A stretch of 64,000 nt of DNA, taken from assembly GCA_963575745.1 (NCBI GenBank), contig CAUYUJ010014357.1:288829-352828 (forward strand). The letters are read 5' to 3'. The notes under the pieces are model-generated. The model saw only the letters and a list, made by a program, of their open reading frames with translations. It did no database searches and had not been told where the DNA came from. The stretch's first letter is position 1; each line of letters begins with the position of its first letter. The DNA comes from Prorocentrum cordatum (Eukaryota > Sar > Dinophyceae > Prorocentrales > Prorocentraceae). Position numbers and translations under genes: made by a program. Shown in pieces: positions 22,065 through 33,394 of the stretch.

Positions 22065-22670
22065 AACCCGCCGCCGCGCCGCGCCGCCCCTCTCTCCAGG
22101 GGGGGGGGGGGCCTTAACCGTTTCCACAATCGATTGCGATCGGTTAAGACCCCCACCCCTCTCGCCAATGGGGGCCTAAACGTTTCACATCGATTGCGCA
22201 ATCGGTTGAGGCCCCCCCTCTCGCCAGGGGGGGGGGGGGGGCTTGACCGTGTCACCAATCGATTGCGCAGCGGTTAAGCCCCCCCCCCCCGCCCCTATCC
22301 CCCCTGGCGGTGAGCGGGGGCCTTAACCGTTCTCACAATCGATTGCGCAACGGTTTTGTAGCACCCCCCCCCCTCTTCGCCATGGGGGGGGGTTCTCAAA
22401 CCGTTTGGCGCGAATTCGATTGTGGAATCGGTTTTTTTAAGCCCCCCCCCCCCCCTTTCGCAGGGGGGGGCATTGACCGGTCGCAAATCGATTGCGCAAA
22501 CGGTTGATGCCCCCCCCCCCCCCCTGGCGAGAGGAGCGGGCCTTCGCCGTTGCGCGATCGATCGAATCCTGGTTTAGACGTTAAGACCCCCCTCGCGATA
22601 GGGGGTCTTAACCGTTCCGCGATCGATCGCGGAGCGGTTAAGACCCCCTATTTCGCTGGCCAAGCCCCCC
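22065..22670. repeat. G/C-run palindrome block 1
   Basis: Palindromes of the form CCTTAACCGTTnCGCAATCGAT and its mirror alternate with a second dyad, CCCCTCTCGCCAGGGG. Runs of 7-14 C or G separate them. The left boundary is CTAAACCCGCCGCCGCGCCG, mirrored at the right boundary of 27475-28440. Confidence 0.9.
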
Positions 22671-22674
22671 CCTT

Positions 22675-22922
22675 GTGTTTTTGTGTTTCGATGCCGACGA
22701 CGATTGTAATGATGGTGGTTATAAAATCGTAGTGCTGATGGTGGTGGCGATGGTGATGGTGATGATGGTGGTGCTCATCGCATCCAGAATCACCATCATC
22801 ACCATCACCATCATCACCATCACAACCGCCCTCACCATGCCATCATCACCATCCCCATCATCAGCAACATCAGCATCAGCATCATCATCATCATCACCAT
22901 CCATACCATCAGCATGTTCCAG
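22675..22922 (+). repeat. Foldback end module, internal copy
   Basis: Begins TTGTGTTTTTGTGTTTCGAT, extending further outward than the left copy and matching the reverse complement of the right end (AAAACACAAAAACAC near 33335-33350). It then follows the same GAT/CAT sequence and leads into array 2 exactly as the outer copies lead into theirs. Confidence 0.85.
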
Positions 22923-25660
22923 TACGTTAGAGCTCCGTGGGAGCTCTAACATGGCTTGTTAGAGCTCCCACGGAGCTCTAACATGGCATGTTAGAGCTCT
23001 GTGGGAGCTCTAACATGGCTTTTTAGAGCTCCAACGGGGCTCGATCATAGCATGTTCGAGTATGTTAGGGCTCCCTGGGAGCTCTAACATGGCATGTTAG
23101 AGCTCCGTGGGCGCTCGAACATGGCATGTTAGATCTCCAGCGGAGCTCTAACATAGCATGTTCCAATATGTTAGAGCCCCCTGGGAGCTCTAACATGGTA
23201 TGTTAGAGCTCCGTGGGAGCTCTAACATGGCTTGTTAGAGCTCCAACGGAGCTCTAACATGCATGTTCGAGTATGTTGAAGCTCCCTGGGAGCTCTAACA
23301 TGCTATGTTAGGGCTCCCCATGTTAGAGCTCCCTGGGAGCTCTAACATTACCGAGCTCCAGCGGAGCTTTAACATATCATGTTAGAGCTCCGTGGGAGCT
23401 CCCTGGGAGCTCTAACATGGTGTGTTAGAGCCCCGTGGGAGCTCTAACATGGTATGTTAGAGCTCCAACGGAGCTCGAACATAGCATGTTCCAGTATGTT
23501 AGGGCTCCCTGGGGGCTCGAACATGGTATGTTAGAGCTCCGTGGGAGCTCCAACATGGCTTGTTAAAGCTCCAACGGGGCTCTAACAGAGCATGTTCGAG
23601 TATGGTAGAGCTCCCTGGGAGCTCTAACGTGGTATGTTAGAGCTCCGCGGGGGCTCGAACATGGCACGTTAGAGCTCAAACGGAGCTCTAAAATAGCATG
23701 TTCCAGTATGGTAGAGCTCCCTGGGAGCTCTAACATGGTATGTTAGAGCTCCGTGGGAGCTCTAACATGGCTCGTTAGGGCTCCAATGGAGCTCTAACAT
23801 AGCATGTTCGAGTATGTTAGAGCTCCCTGGGAGCTGTAACATGCTATATTAGAGCTCCCATGTTAGAGCTCCCTGGGAGCTCTAAAATACAGAGTTCCAG
23901 CGGAGCTTTAACATAGCATGTTAGAGCTCAGTGGGAGCTCCCTGGGAGCTCTTAACATGGTATGTTAGAGCTCCGTGGGAGCTCTAACATGGCTTGTTAG
24001 AGCTTCAACGGAGCTCGAACATAGCATGTTCGAGTACGTTAGAGCTCCCTGGGAGCTCTAACATGGTATGTTAGAGCTCCGTGGGAGCTCTAACATGGCT
24101 TGTTCGAGCTCCAACGGAGCTCTAACATAGCAAGTTCCAGTATATTAGAGCTCCCAGGGAGCTCTAACATGCTATATTAGAGCTCCCATGTTAGAGCTCC
24201 CTGGGAGATCTAAAATACTGAGCTCCAACGGGGCTTTAACATAGCATGTTAGAGCTCAGTGGGAGCTCCCTGTGAGCTCTAACGTGGTATGTTAGAGCTC
24301 CGTGGGAGCTCTAACATGCCTTGTTAGAGCTCCAACGGAGCTCTAACATAGCATGTTCGGGTATGTTAGAGCTCCCTGGGACCTCTAACATGGTATGTTA
24401 TAGCTCCGCGGGAGCTCTAACATGGCACGTTAGAGCTCCAGTGGAGCTCTAACATAGCATGTTCCAGTATGTTGGAGCTCCCTGGGAGCTCTAACATGGT
24501 ATGTTAGAGCCACATGGGAGCTCTAACATGGCTTGTTAGAGCTCCAGCGGAGCTCTAACATAGCATGTTCGAGTATGTTAGAGCTCCCGGGGAGCTCTAA
24601 CATGCTACGTTAGAGCTCCCATGTTAGAGCTCCCTGGGAGCTCTAACATACCGAGCTCCAACTGAGCTTTAACATGGCATGTTAGAGCTCCAACGGGAGC
24701 TCCCTGGGAGCTCTTAACATGTTATGTTAGAGCTCCGTGGGAGCTCTTACATGGTTTGTTAGAGCTCCAACGGAGCTCTAACATAGCATGTTCCGGTATG
24801 GTAGAGCTCCCTGGGAGCTCGAACATGATATGTTAGAGCTCCGTTGGAGCTCTAACATATCATGTTCGAGTATGTTAGAGCTCCCTGGGAGCTCTAACGT
24901 GGTATGTTAGAGCTCCGCGGGAGCTCTAACATGGCATGTCAGAGCTCCAGCGGAGCTCTAAGATAGCATGTTCCAGTATGTTAGAGCTCCCTGGGAGCTC
25001 CAACATAGCATGTTCGATTGTGTTAGAGCTCCCTGGGAGCTCTAACGTGCTATATGAGAGCGCCCATGTTAGAGCCCCCCTGGGAGCTCTAAAATACCGA
25101 GCTCCAACGGAGCTTTAATATAGCATGTTCGAGCTCAGTGGGAAATCCCTGGGAGCTCTAACATGCCATGTTAGAGCTCCAACGGAGCTCTAACATAGCA
25201 TGTTCGAATATGTTAGAGCTCACTGGGAGCTCTAACATGGTATGTTAGAGCTCCGTGGGAGCTTCGAACATGCTATATTAGAGCTCCCTGGGAGCTCTAA
25301 GAATAGCATGTTCCAGTATGTTAGAGCTCCCTGGAGCTCTAACATAGCATGTTAGAGCTCAAAGGGAGCTCTAACATACTCTAACTTGCTATGTTAGAGC
25401 CCCCTGGGAGCTCTAATATAGCATGTTAGAGCTCCCACGGAGCTCTAACATACGATGTTAGCTATGTTAGAGCTCCATTGGAGCTCTAACATACGATGTT
25501 AGAGCTCCCAGGGGGCTCTAACATGCCATGCTAGAGCTCCCACGGAGCTCTAACATACCATGTGAGAGCTCCCAGGGAGAGCTCTAACATACTGGAACTT
25601 GCTATGTTAGAGCTCCCTGGGAGCTCTAGCTCTTGCTATGTTAGAGCTCCCATATGAGGA
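22923..25660. repeat. GAGCTC palindrome array 2
   Basis: Same palindrome, loop types and spacers as array 1, roughly 75 units. It ends with the same switch to ACTCTAACTTGCTATG spacers (from about 25370), so arrays 1 and 2 look like copies of one larger unit: end module, array, array terminus. Confidence 0.95.
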
Positions 25661-25700
25661 CCCCCTCTAGGCTGGGCAGCAAGGCGTGGGGAGACAAAAA

Positions 25701-25819
25701 GGTACCGATACCGCTACATTACGGACCTCTCCAAGGATGCGTTCTGACCAGAACTAGGATGAGCATCCAGCCGTGGCGACGATGCATGGCTCTCCTGGAA
25801 GAGTAGCGGTATCGGTACC
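25701..25819. mobile_element. 119-bp MITE-like element with perfect 17-bp inverted ends
   Basis: GGTACCGATACCGCTAC at 25701-25717 is exactly mirrored at 25803-25819. The interior has GGACCTCTCCAAGGATGCG, TCTGACCAGAACTAGG and CATCCAGCCGTGG. A diverged relative is at 7206-7330. Confidence 0.75.
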
Positions 25820-25929
25820 TCGAAAGCCAAACTCGGAGCCGAACCCGTGAGATATGAGGCGCTCCTAGTGTGGTATATTTCGAGCCAATTTCGGCCATCT
25901 TGGTGGGCTCCTGGCACGTCTGACGCTGT

Positions 25930-26235
25930 CGGGAGCTGTATTGTGGGCCTTTCTGGGCCGACTTGGGGTTCTCTTTGGGCGCTTCGGGGCCGTCTTGGAG
26001 GCCATCTTGGGCGTCTTGGAGGCCATCTTGGGCGTGTTGGAGTCCTCTTGGACCGTCTTGGAGGCCCTCTTGGGGCCGTCTTGGAGGCCACTTGGGCCGT
26101 CATGGGGCCCTCTTGGGGGCCTCTGGGGCGATCTTGGGGGCCTCTTGGGCCGTCTTGAGCCGTCGGAATGCCGAGAAGAAGCAAATTCCAACATCTCTCA
26201 AAAACCTAAATTTTGGCATCTTCGGGCCCTCCTCG
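25930..26235 (-). repeat. CCAAGAGG-type repeat block, inverted
   Basis: GGCCGTCTTGGAGGCC and GCCATCTTGGGCG words recur; this is the minus-strand version of the blocks elsewhere. The downstream boundary (AAATTTTGG, TTGAGAG, TTGGAATTTG, CTTCTCGGCATTCCGACGG on the minus strand) resembles the boundaries at 33395-33440 and 34857-34915. This shows a common parent element rather than a simple satellite. Confidence 0.7.
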
Positions 26236-26384
26236 TGGGCCGCCCTCTCCTCCCACCGTTTTCCCTCCTCCTCCTGTTCGCGTATCCACGTAGCCGGCAT
26301 GACGGGGAGTTCCTCCCGCCCGACAGGGGGCGTCGGCACGTCAAAGAGAGTTCCACTCGGGAGCCTGCAACGACGGGAGCGACA

Positions 26385-27145
26385 AAGAGAGAGAGAGAGA
26401 GAGAGAGAGAAACAAAAAACATAACAAAAAAAGAGACAGATATATGACCGTCAACACACAAGCAAACAAACATACTGACGGAGACACACACACACACCCT
26501 TACATATACACGCCCTAACACATCAACGCACGCAAAACAAGACGGGCAAACGAATGCACGCACATGGGCCACGACCACACGCACACACGCGCACACACGC
26601 GCACACGAACACACACACACACACGCACACATACACACACGCACGCACGCACATGCACCTCCACACACACAAAGACACACATACACAGACACACACACAC
26701 ACAAACACATACACAACCCACACACACACACGCACGTGCGCACATGCACTTGCACCTGCACATCCAGGCGCGCACACACGCACGCACTCACGCACGCACA
26801 CGCGAACATACACATACACACACTCACACACGGACATGCACATGTACACACAGGCGCGCGCACACACGCACGCGAACACACACACACACACACGCACACG
26901 CGAACACACACACACACACGCACACGCACACGCACACGCACACGCACACGCAGACACAGACAGACACACGCGCATGCGCGCGCACGCACACCCACGAATG
27001 CGCACACACACATACATACATATCTACATACATACATACATACATACATACACCCACACGCACACGCACACGCGTACGCAAACGTACGCATACACGCACA
27101 CGCACGCGAACACGCGCGCGAACGTGCACGCACACAGCTATATGC
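26385..27145 (+). repeat. GA, CA and CACACG microsatellite tract
   Basis: (GA)n at 26389-26410, then about 660 bp of CA and ACACGC repeats with GTGTGC-type variation and a CATA run at 27010-27050. It yields Cys/Val- and His/Thr-rich shadow frames. 27146-27475 contains a copy of the 14.2-kb tandem unit and paired CTGGAGTCAAAAATAA words near 27380 and 27411. Confidence 0.95.
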
Positions 27146-27474
27146 AGCGTCCCATCGCACTCTGTGACTGAGACCGACCAAATTTGATTGGGCTCCCTAG
27201 GAGGCCACGGAACGTGCGAGGGGTCAGCCAAAATATGCTGGGGTGGGCGCGTGCGGGCGTTGCCACGCGGGCACTAGTTATGGTGGTAGAGCGCCGTAAA
27301 AGAACTATCTCATGAAGGCTTGCAATGAGGCCGCGCAGTGTGTCATAGCGCCGTCATTGTACGCCCCGCACAATTAACGCCTGGAGTCAAAAATAAGCTC
27401 CGCCCCCTCCTGGAGTCAAAAATAATCGCGGCGCTTATTTTTTAGTTCTGGAGCTAACTTTTAAGCTCTTCCGG

Positions 27475-28440
27475 CCCCCTGGGGAGGGGGCCTTAACCGT
27501 TGCGCAATCGACCCCTCCTCTCGCCAGGGGGGGGGCTCAACCGTGTCACAATCGATTGCGACGCGGTTAAGGCCCCCCCCCGGCGAGAGGAGGGGGCCTT
27601 AACCGTTTCGCAATCGATTGCGCAACGGTTTAAGGCCCCTCCTCTCGCGGGGGGGGGGGCCTTAACCGTTGCGCCATCGACCACGGTTAAGCCCCCCCCT
27701 GGCGAGAGAGGGTGGCCTTAACGTTGCCAGGTCGATTGTGAAACGGTTAAGGCCCCTCCAAACCGCCTATAGGGGGGGGCCTTAACCGTGTCGGGGGCAA
27801 GCATTCGATTGCGACACGGTTAGCCCCCCCCCTGGCGAGAGGGGGGGGGGGGGGCCTTAACCGGTTTCACAATCGATCGCGCAAACGATCAACGGTTAAG
27901 ACCCCCTGGCGAGAGGGGGGGGGGGCCCCCCCCCTTACCATGCTGCGCAATCCGATTGTGAAACGTTTAAGCCCCCCCCGCTCTCGCCAGGGGGGGGGCT
28001 CAAACCGTGCGCAATCGATTGCGACACGGTTAAGCCCCCCCCCTGTCGAGAGGTGGGGTCGCCAAACCCGTTTGCCGCAAAAAAAAATCGATTGCCGAAA
28101 CGGTTGAGTGCCCCCCCCCTCTCGCCAGGGGGGGGCCTTAAACGGTTGCGCAATCGATTGTGCACGCGGTTAAGCCCCCCCCCCTCGCGAGAGGGGGGGG
28201 GGTCTCACCGTTGCGCAATCGATTGTGACCCGGTTAAGCCCGCCCCTTGGCGAGAGAGGGGGGGGCCTTACCGTTGCCGAATCGATGGTGAAAACGGTTT
28301 AGGCCCCCCCCCTCTCGACAGGGGGGGGCCTCAACCGTTGCGCAATCGATTGCGACACGGTTGGGCCCCCCCCTGGCGAGAGGGGGGGTCTTAACCGGCG
28401 CGCAATCGATTGTGAAACGGTTAAGGGGCGGCGGCGGCGG
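27475..28440. repeat. G/C-run palindrome block 2
   Basis: About 14 alternations of the ATCGAT-centred dyad (CCTTAACCG...CGGTTAAGG) and the CCTGGCGAGAGG / CCTCTCGCCAGG dyad. It ends in (GGC)8 then GGGTTAGAGCTCCC, the mirror of the start of block 1. Confidence 0.9.
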
Positions 28441-28444
28441 CGGC

Positions 28445-30138
28445 GGCGGGTTAGAGCTCCCAGGGAGCTCTAACATAGCAAGTTAGAGTATGTTAGAGCT
28501 TCTTGGGAGCTCTAACATGGCATGTTAGAGCTCCGTGGGAGCACTTGCATGGCATGTTAGAGCTCCTTGGAGCTCTAACATCGCATGTTAGAGCTCCAAT
28601 GGAGCTCCAACGTAGCATGTTATATTATGTTAGAGCTCCCTGGGAGCTCTAACATCGTATGTTAGATCTCCGTGAGAGCTCTAATATGCTTTGTTAGAGC
28701 TTCCATGGGCTCTAACATAGCAAGTCAGAGTATGTTAGAGCTCCTGGGAGCTCTAACATCGTATGGTTGAGCTCCCTGGGAGCTCTAACATCGTATGTTA
28801 GAGCTCCAATGGAGCTCTAACATAGCATGTTATATGATGTTAGAGCTCCCTGGGAGCTCTAACATGGTATGTTAGAGCTCCGTGGGAGCTCTACCATAAC
28901 ATGTTAGAGTATGTTAGAGCTTCCTGTGGGACTCTAACATCGTATGTTACAGCTCCGTGGGAGCTCTAACATAGCATGTTAGAGCTCCATGGGAGATCTA
29001 ACATGCCATGGTAGACTTCCACGGGAGCTCTAACATAGCATATTAGAGCTCCACGGGAGCTCTAACATCCTATGTTAGAGCTCCCAGGGAGATCTAAAAT
29101 AGCTTGTTCGAGATCACAGGGAGCTCTAACATGCCATGTTAGAGCTCCCTGGGAGCTCTAACATGGCACGTGATACCATGTTGGAGCTCCCAGGGAGCTC
29201 TAACATGCTATGTTAGAGCTCCAATGGAGCTCTGACATAGCATGTTATATTATGTTTAGAGCTCCGGGAGCTCAAACATCGTATGTTAGCAGCTCCGTGG
29301 GAGCTCTTAACATGGCTTGTTAGAGCTCCAACGGAGCTCTAAACAAAGCATGTTTCCAGTATTTAGGCTACCTGGGAGCTCTAACATAGCATGTTCCAGT
29401 ATGCTAGGGCTCCCTGGGAGCTCTAACATGGTATGTTAGAGCTCCATGGGAGCTCTAGCATGGCTTGTTAGAGCTCCAACGGAGCTTTAACATATCATGT
29501 TAGAGCTCCGTGGGAGCTCCCTGGGAGCTCTCACATGCTACGTTAGAGCTCACGTTAGAGCTCCCTGGGAGCTCTAACACACCGAGCTCCAACGGAGCTT
29601 TAACATATCATGTTAGGGCTCCGTGGGAGCTCCCTGGGAGTTCGAACATGGTATGTTAGAGCCCCGTGGGAGCTCTAACATGGTATGTTAGAGCTCCAAC
29701 GGAGCTCTAACATAGCATGTTCCAGTATGTTAGAGCTCCCTGGGAGCTCTAACGTGGTATGTTAGGGCTCCGCGGGAGCTCTAACATGGCTTGTTAGAGC
29801 TCCAACGGAGCTCTAACATAGCATGTTCCGAGTATGTTCGAAGCTCCCTGGGAGCTCTAACATCTATGTTAGAAGCCCAACTCTACTGGAGCTCTAAAAA
29901 CAATGGCATGATAAAATAGAAAGCTCCAACGAGCTCTCTAACAAGCATGTTCCAGTATTATAGAGCGCCCTGGGAGCTCTAACATGGCATGTTAGAGCTC
30001 CGTGGGAGCTCTAACATGGCTTGTTAGAGCTCCAACGGAGCTCTAACATAGCATGTTCGAGTATGTTAGAGCTCCCTAGGAGCTCTAACATGCTACATTA
30101 GAGCTCCCATGTTAGAGCTCCCTGGGAGCTCTAAAATA
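28445..30138. repeat. GAGCTC palindrome array 3, proximal part
   Basis: Palindromes as in array 1. The first 800 bp are more diverged, with a TATATTATG or ATAGCAAGTTAGAGTATG spacer. After about 29370 the usual A-B-C order returns. Interrupted at 30138 by the TA-flanked insertion. Confidence 0.93.
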
Positions 30139-31493
30139 TACTCCCCCAACGATCAGATGGAGCGCAGAAGCAGCCAGAACACATGGCACCGCATGACCCC
30201 CAGACCCCCGAACCTGTGCATATCAGATAGAGCGCGTGTCCTCACCCGAGGACAGTCCAGAGGGACAGCACAGAGAGGAAACTTCAGATGGCACGCGCTC
30301 AAGAAGAGGCAAGGCGGGGGGAAGGCATGGCGCCGCCGCTCGAGACATCCTCGCAACCGCGGCGCCGCCGCTCGAGACATCCTCACAATCGCGGCGCCGC
30401 CGCTCGAGACATCCTCGCAGCCGCGGCGCCGCCGCTCGATGCATCCTCGCAACCGCGGCGCCGCCGCTCGAAACATCTTCGCAATCGCGGAGCCGCCGCT
30501 CGGGACATCCTCGCAACCGCGGCGCCGCCACTCGGGGCATCCTCGCAACCGCGGCGCCGCCGCTCGGGACATCCTCACAACCGGCGTGGATGAAGGCGAT
30601 GAGGAGGAGGAGGAGGAGGGGGAGAGAGAGGAGAAAGAGGAGGAGGAAGAGGAGGAGGTGGAGGAGGAGGAGGAGGAGGAGGAGGAGGAGGAAAGGAGCG
30701 GGCCAGACAGATAGCACACGCCCGGGCCCTCCTGGGCCCCCTTGGGCCCAGGAGAGGCGCCCACAACCGCGGCGCCGCCATTCGACACATCCTCGCAACC
30801 GCGGCGCCGCCGCTCGAGACATCCCCACGACCACGGCGCCGCGGCCTCCCCAGGGGCGCGCACCAGGCAGATAGCACACTGCCCTGGGGGGGGAAGGCGG
30901 GGGGGCAGGATGGCGCCGCCGCTCGGGGCATCCTCGCAAACGCGGCGCCGCCGCTCGGGGCATCCACGCAACCGCGGCGCCGCCGCTCGAGACATCCTCA
31001 CGACCGCGGCGCCGCCGCTCGAGACATCCTCACAATCGCGGCGCCGCCGCTCGAGACATCCTCGCAGCCGCGGCGCCGCCGCTCGAAAAAAAGTATCCTC
31101 GTACGTTCCTCAATGCTGCTCTCGTCTCCCCGACACATCACCCTCCTCATCCTCCTCCACCCCTCCTCCCTCCTAAGAAGCCCTCCCTGCCTCCCTACCC
31201 ACGGCGCACCCAGGCAGATAGCACACTGCCCCGGGGGTGGCCGGGGGGGGCAGCGAGGCCAGGGGGCGTGGCCAGATGAGGTAGGGGAGAGCGGGGTGGG
31301 CAGGCTCCCCTTTCCCACGGGCGCACCAGGCAGATAGCACACGCCCCGAGGGGGGGCACACATTCTAAGACAAGTTGGAAGCGGGCCAGACAGGTAGCAC
31401 TGCGAACATGGCGTTTCGCCCAAACACGCGGGCAAGGCAGATAGCACACGCTGCACGGCTCTTTCGCAAACGCCATGTGACCGTTAGGGAGTG
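30139..31493. mobile_element. 1.36-kb insertion with TA target duplication and inverted ends
   Basis: The interrupted array sequence CTAAAATA-CCGAGCTCC is intact elsewhere (for example near 21355-21365), so the insertion point is exact and TA is present on both sides (30137-30138 and 31494-31495). The ends are imperfect inverted repeats: TACTCCCCCAACGATCAGAT on the left against CACTCCCTAACGGTCACATG read inward from the right. TA duplication plus an ACTCCC terminus recalls Tc1/mariner-type or Stowaway-like elements. The interior is non-coding: about 17 copies of a 32-bp unit (GCGGCGCCGCCGCTCGAGAC...CATCCTCGCAAC), a (GGA)n tract at 30600-30695 and six copies of CAGATAGCACAC. Because 32 is not a multiple of 3, the long Arg/Ala/Pro frames run in all phases and are artefacts. 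Confidence 0.75.
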
Positions 31494-31495
31494 TA

Positions 31496-33105
31496 CCGAG
31501 CTCCAACGGGGCTTTAACATAGCATGTTAGAGCTCAGTGGGAGCTCCCTGGGAGCTCTAAGATGGTATGTTAGAGCTCCGTGGGAGCTCTAACATGGCTT
31601 GTTAGAGCTCCAACGGAGCTCTAACATAGCATGTCCGAGTATGCTAGAGTTCCCTGGGAGCTCTAACATGGTATGTTAGAGCTCCGTGGGAGCTCTAACA
31701 TGGCTTGTTACAGCTCCAACGGAGCTCTAACATAGCATGTTCGAGTATGTTAGAGCTCCCTGGGAGCTGTAACATGGTATGTTAGAGCTCCAACGGAACT
31801 CTAACATAGCATGTTAGAGCTCCAACGGAGCTCTAACATAGCATGGTCGAGTATGTTAGAGCTCCCTGGGAGCTCTAACATGCTAGGTTAGCGCTCCCAT
31901 GTTGGAGCTCCCTGGGAGCTCTAACATACCGAGCTCCAACGTAGCTTTAACAGATCATGTTAGAGCTCCGTGGGAGCTCCCTGGGAGCTCTAACATGGTA
32001 TGTTAGAGCTCCGTGGGGGCTCTAACATGGTATGTTAGAGCTCCAACGGAGCTCTAACATAGCATGTTCCAGTATGTTAGAGCTTCCCTGGGAGCTCCTA
32101 ACCATTGGTATGTTAGAGCTCTCTGGGAGCTCTAACATGGTATGTTAGAGCTCCGTGGGAGCTCTAACATGGCTTGTTAGAGCTCCAACGGAGCTCTAAC
32201 ACAGCATGTTCGAGTATGTTAGAGCTCCCTGGGAACTCTAACATGGTATGCTAGAGCTCCGTGGGAGCTCTAACATGGCAAGTTAGAGCTCCAACGGAGC
32301 TCTAACATAACATGTTCAAGTACGTTAGAGCTCCCTGGGAGCTCTAACATGGTATGTTAGAAGTCCGTGGGAGCTCTAACATTGCTTGTTAGAGCTCCAA
32401 CGGAGCTCTCACATAGCATGTTCGAGTATGTTAGAGCTCCCTGGGAGCTCTAACATGCTAAACTAAAGCTCCCATGTTAGAGCTCCGTGGAGGCTCTAAA
32501 CTACCGAGCTCCAAGGAGCTTTAACATAGCATGTTAGAGCTCAGCGGGAGCTCCCTGGGAGCTCTAACATGGTATGTTAGAGCTCCAACGGAGCTCTAAC
32601 ATCGCATGTCCGAGTATGTGGGAGCTCCCTGGGAGCTCTAACATGGTATGTCAGAGCTCCGTGGGAGCTCTAACATGGCATGTTAGAGCTCCAACAGAGC
32701 TCTAACATAGCATGTTCCAGTATGGTAAGCGCACTCACGGAGTCACAACATAACATGGTATGTTAGAGCTCCCAGGGAGCTCTAACATACTCTAACTTGC
32801 TATGTTAGAGCCCCCATGGAGCTCTAACATAGCATGTTAGAGCTCCCACGGAGCTCTAACATACGATGTTAGCTAGTTAGAGCTCCATTGGAGCTCTAAC
32901 ATACAGCTCTAACATGCCATGTTAGAGCTCCCACGGAGCTCTAACATACCATGTTAGAGCTCCCAGGGAGCTCTAACACACTCTAACTTGCTATGTTAGA
33001 GTTCCCTGGGAGCTCTAACATAGCATGTTAGAGTTCCCACCATGTTAGATCTCCGTGGGAGCTCTAACAAGCCATGTTAGAGCTCCCACGGAGCTCTAAC
33101 ATACT
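31496..33105. repeat. GAGCTC palindrome array 3, distal part
   Basis: Continuation of array 3 beyond the insertion. Spacers keep the plus orientation (ATAGCATGTTCGAGTATG) up to about 32730, then switch to ACTCTAACTTGCTATG. The last unit reads ACATACTGGAACATGCTGATGG, the mirror of the first unit after the left end module. Confidence 0.95.
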
Positions 33106-33131
33106 GGAACATGCTGATGGTATGGATGGTG

Positions 33132-33162
<31 letters not shown>

Positions 33163-33345
33163 GGATGGGGATGGTGATCATGGTATGGTGAGGGCGGTTG
33201 TGATGGTGATGATGGTGATGGTGATGATGGTGATTCTGGATGTGATGAGCACCACCATCATCACCATCACCATCGCCAACACCATCAGCACTACGATTTG
33301 ATAACCACCAGCATTACAATCGTCGTCGGCATCAAAACACAAAAA
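33106..33345 (-). repeat. Foldback end module, right copy
   Basis: Reverse complement of the 22675-22922 module, including the (GAT)n(GGT) tract, GATTCTGGATGTGATGAGCA and AATCGTCGTCGGCATC. It is followed by AAAACACAAAAACACTCAACC and the terminal inverted repeat at 33369-33388. Confidence 0.85.
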
Positions 33346-33394
33346 CACTCAACCGACTCAACCTAAATCCGCCCTAAATCAAGCCAGTAAATGC

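Larger units (their letters stand above)
18655..33388. mobile_element. Giant foldback structure, about 14.7 kb, palindrome-built arms
   Basis: Its limits are set by a perfect 20-bp inverted repeat, ACTGGCTTGATTTAGGGCGG at 18655-18674 and its reverse complement at 33369-33388. Inside each end is a homologous CAT/GAT-rich module of about 220 bp in opposite orientations (18765-18985 and 33106-33345). Next comes a long array of GAGCTC-armed palindromes, then a G/C-run block of ATCGAT-centred palindromes whose GCC-rich boundary faces the array in both arms (22065 and 28440). The order on the left is end module, array, G/C block; on the right it is the mirror image. The middle holds a third end module (22675, plus orientation), another array and a mixed island. 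This resembles foldback transposons, whose inverted repeats are made of short tandem repeats. No transposase frame is visible and no target duplication is clear. An unusual satellite domain is the alternative. Confidence 0.6.

Noticed and set aside
18990-25660. CRISPR-like repeat-spacer array
   Set aside because: Spacers are 8-18 bp, few in kind and themselves repeated; the repeats are full palindromes and the context is eukaryotic.
30153-31001. 282-codon minus-strand frame and other long frames over the TA-flanked insertion
   Set aside because: The underlying 32-bp repeat keeps all frames open on both strands; composition is Arg/Ala/Pro only.
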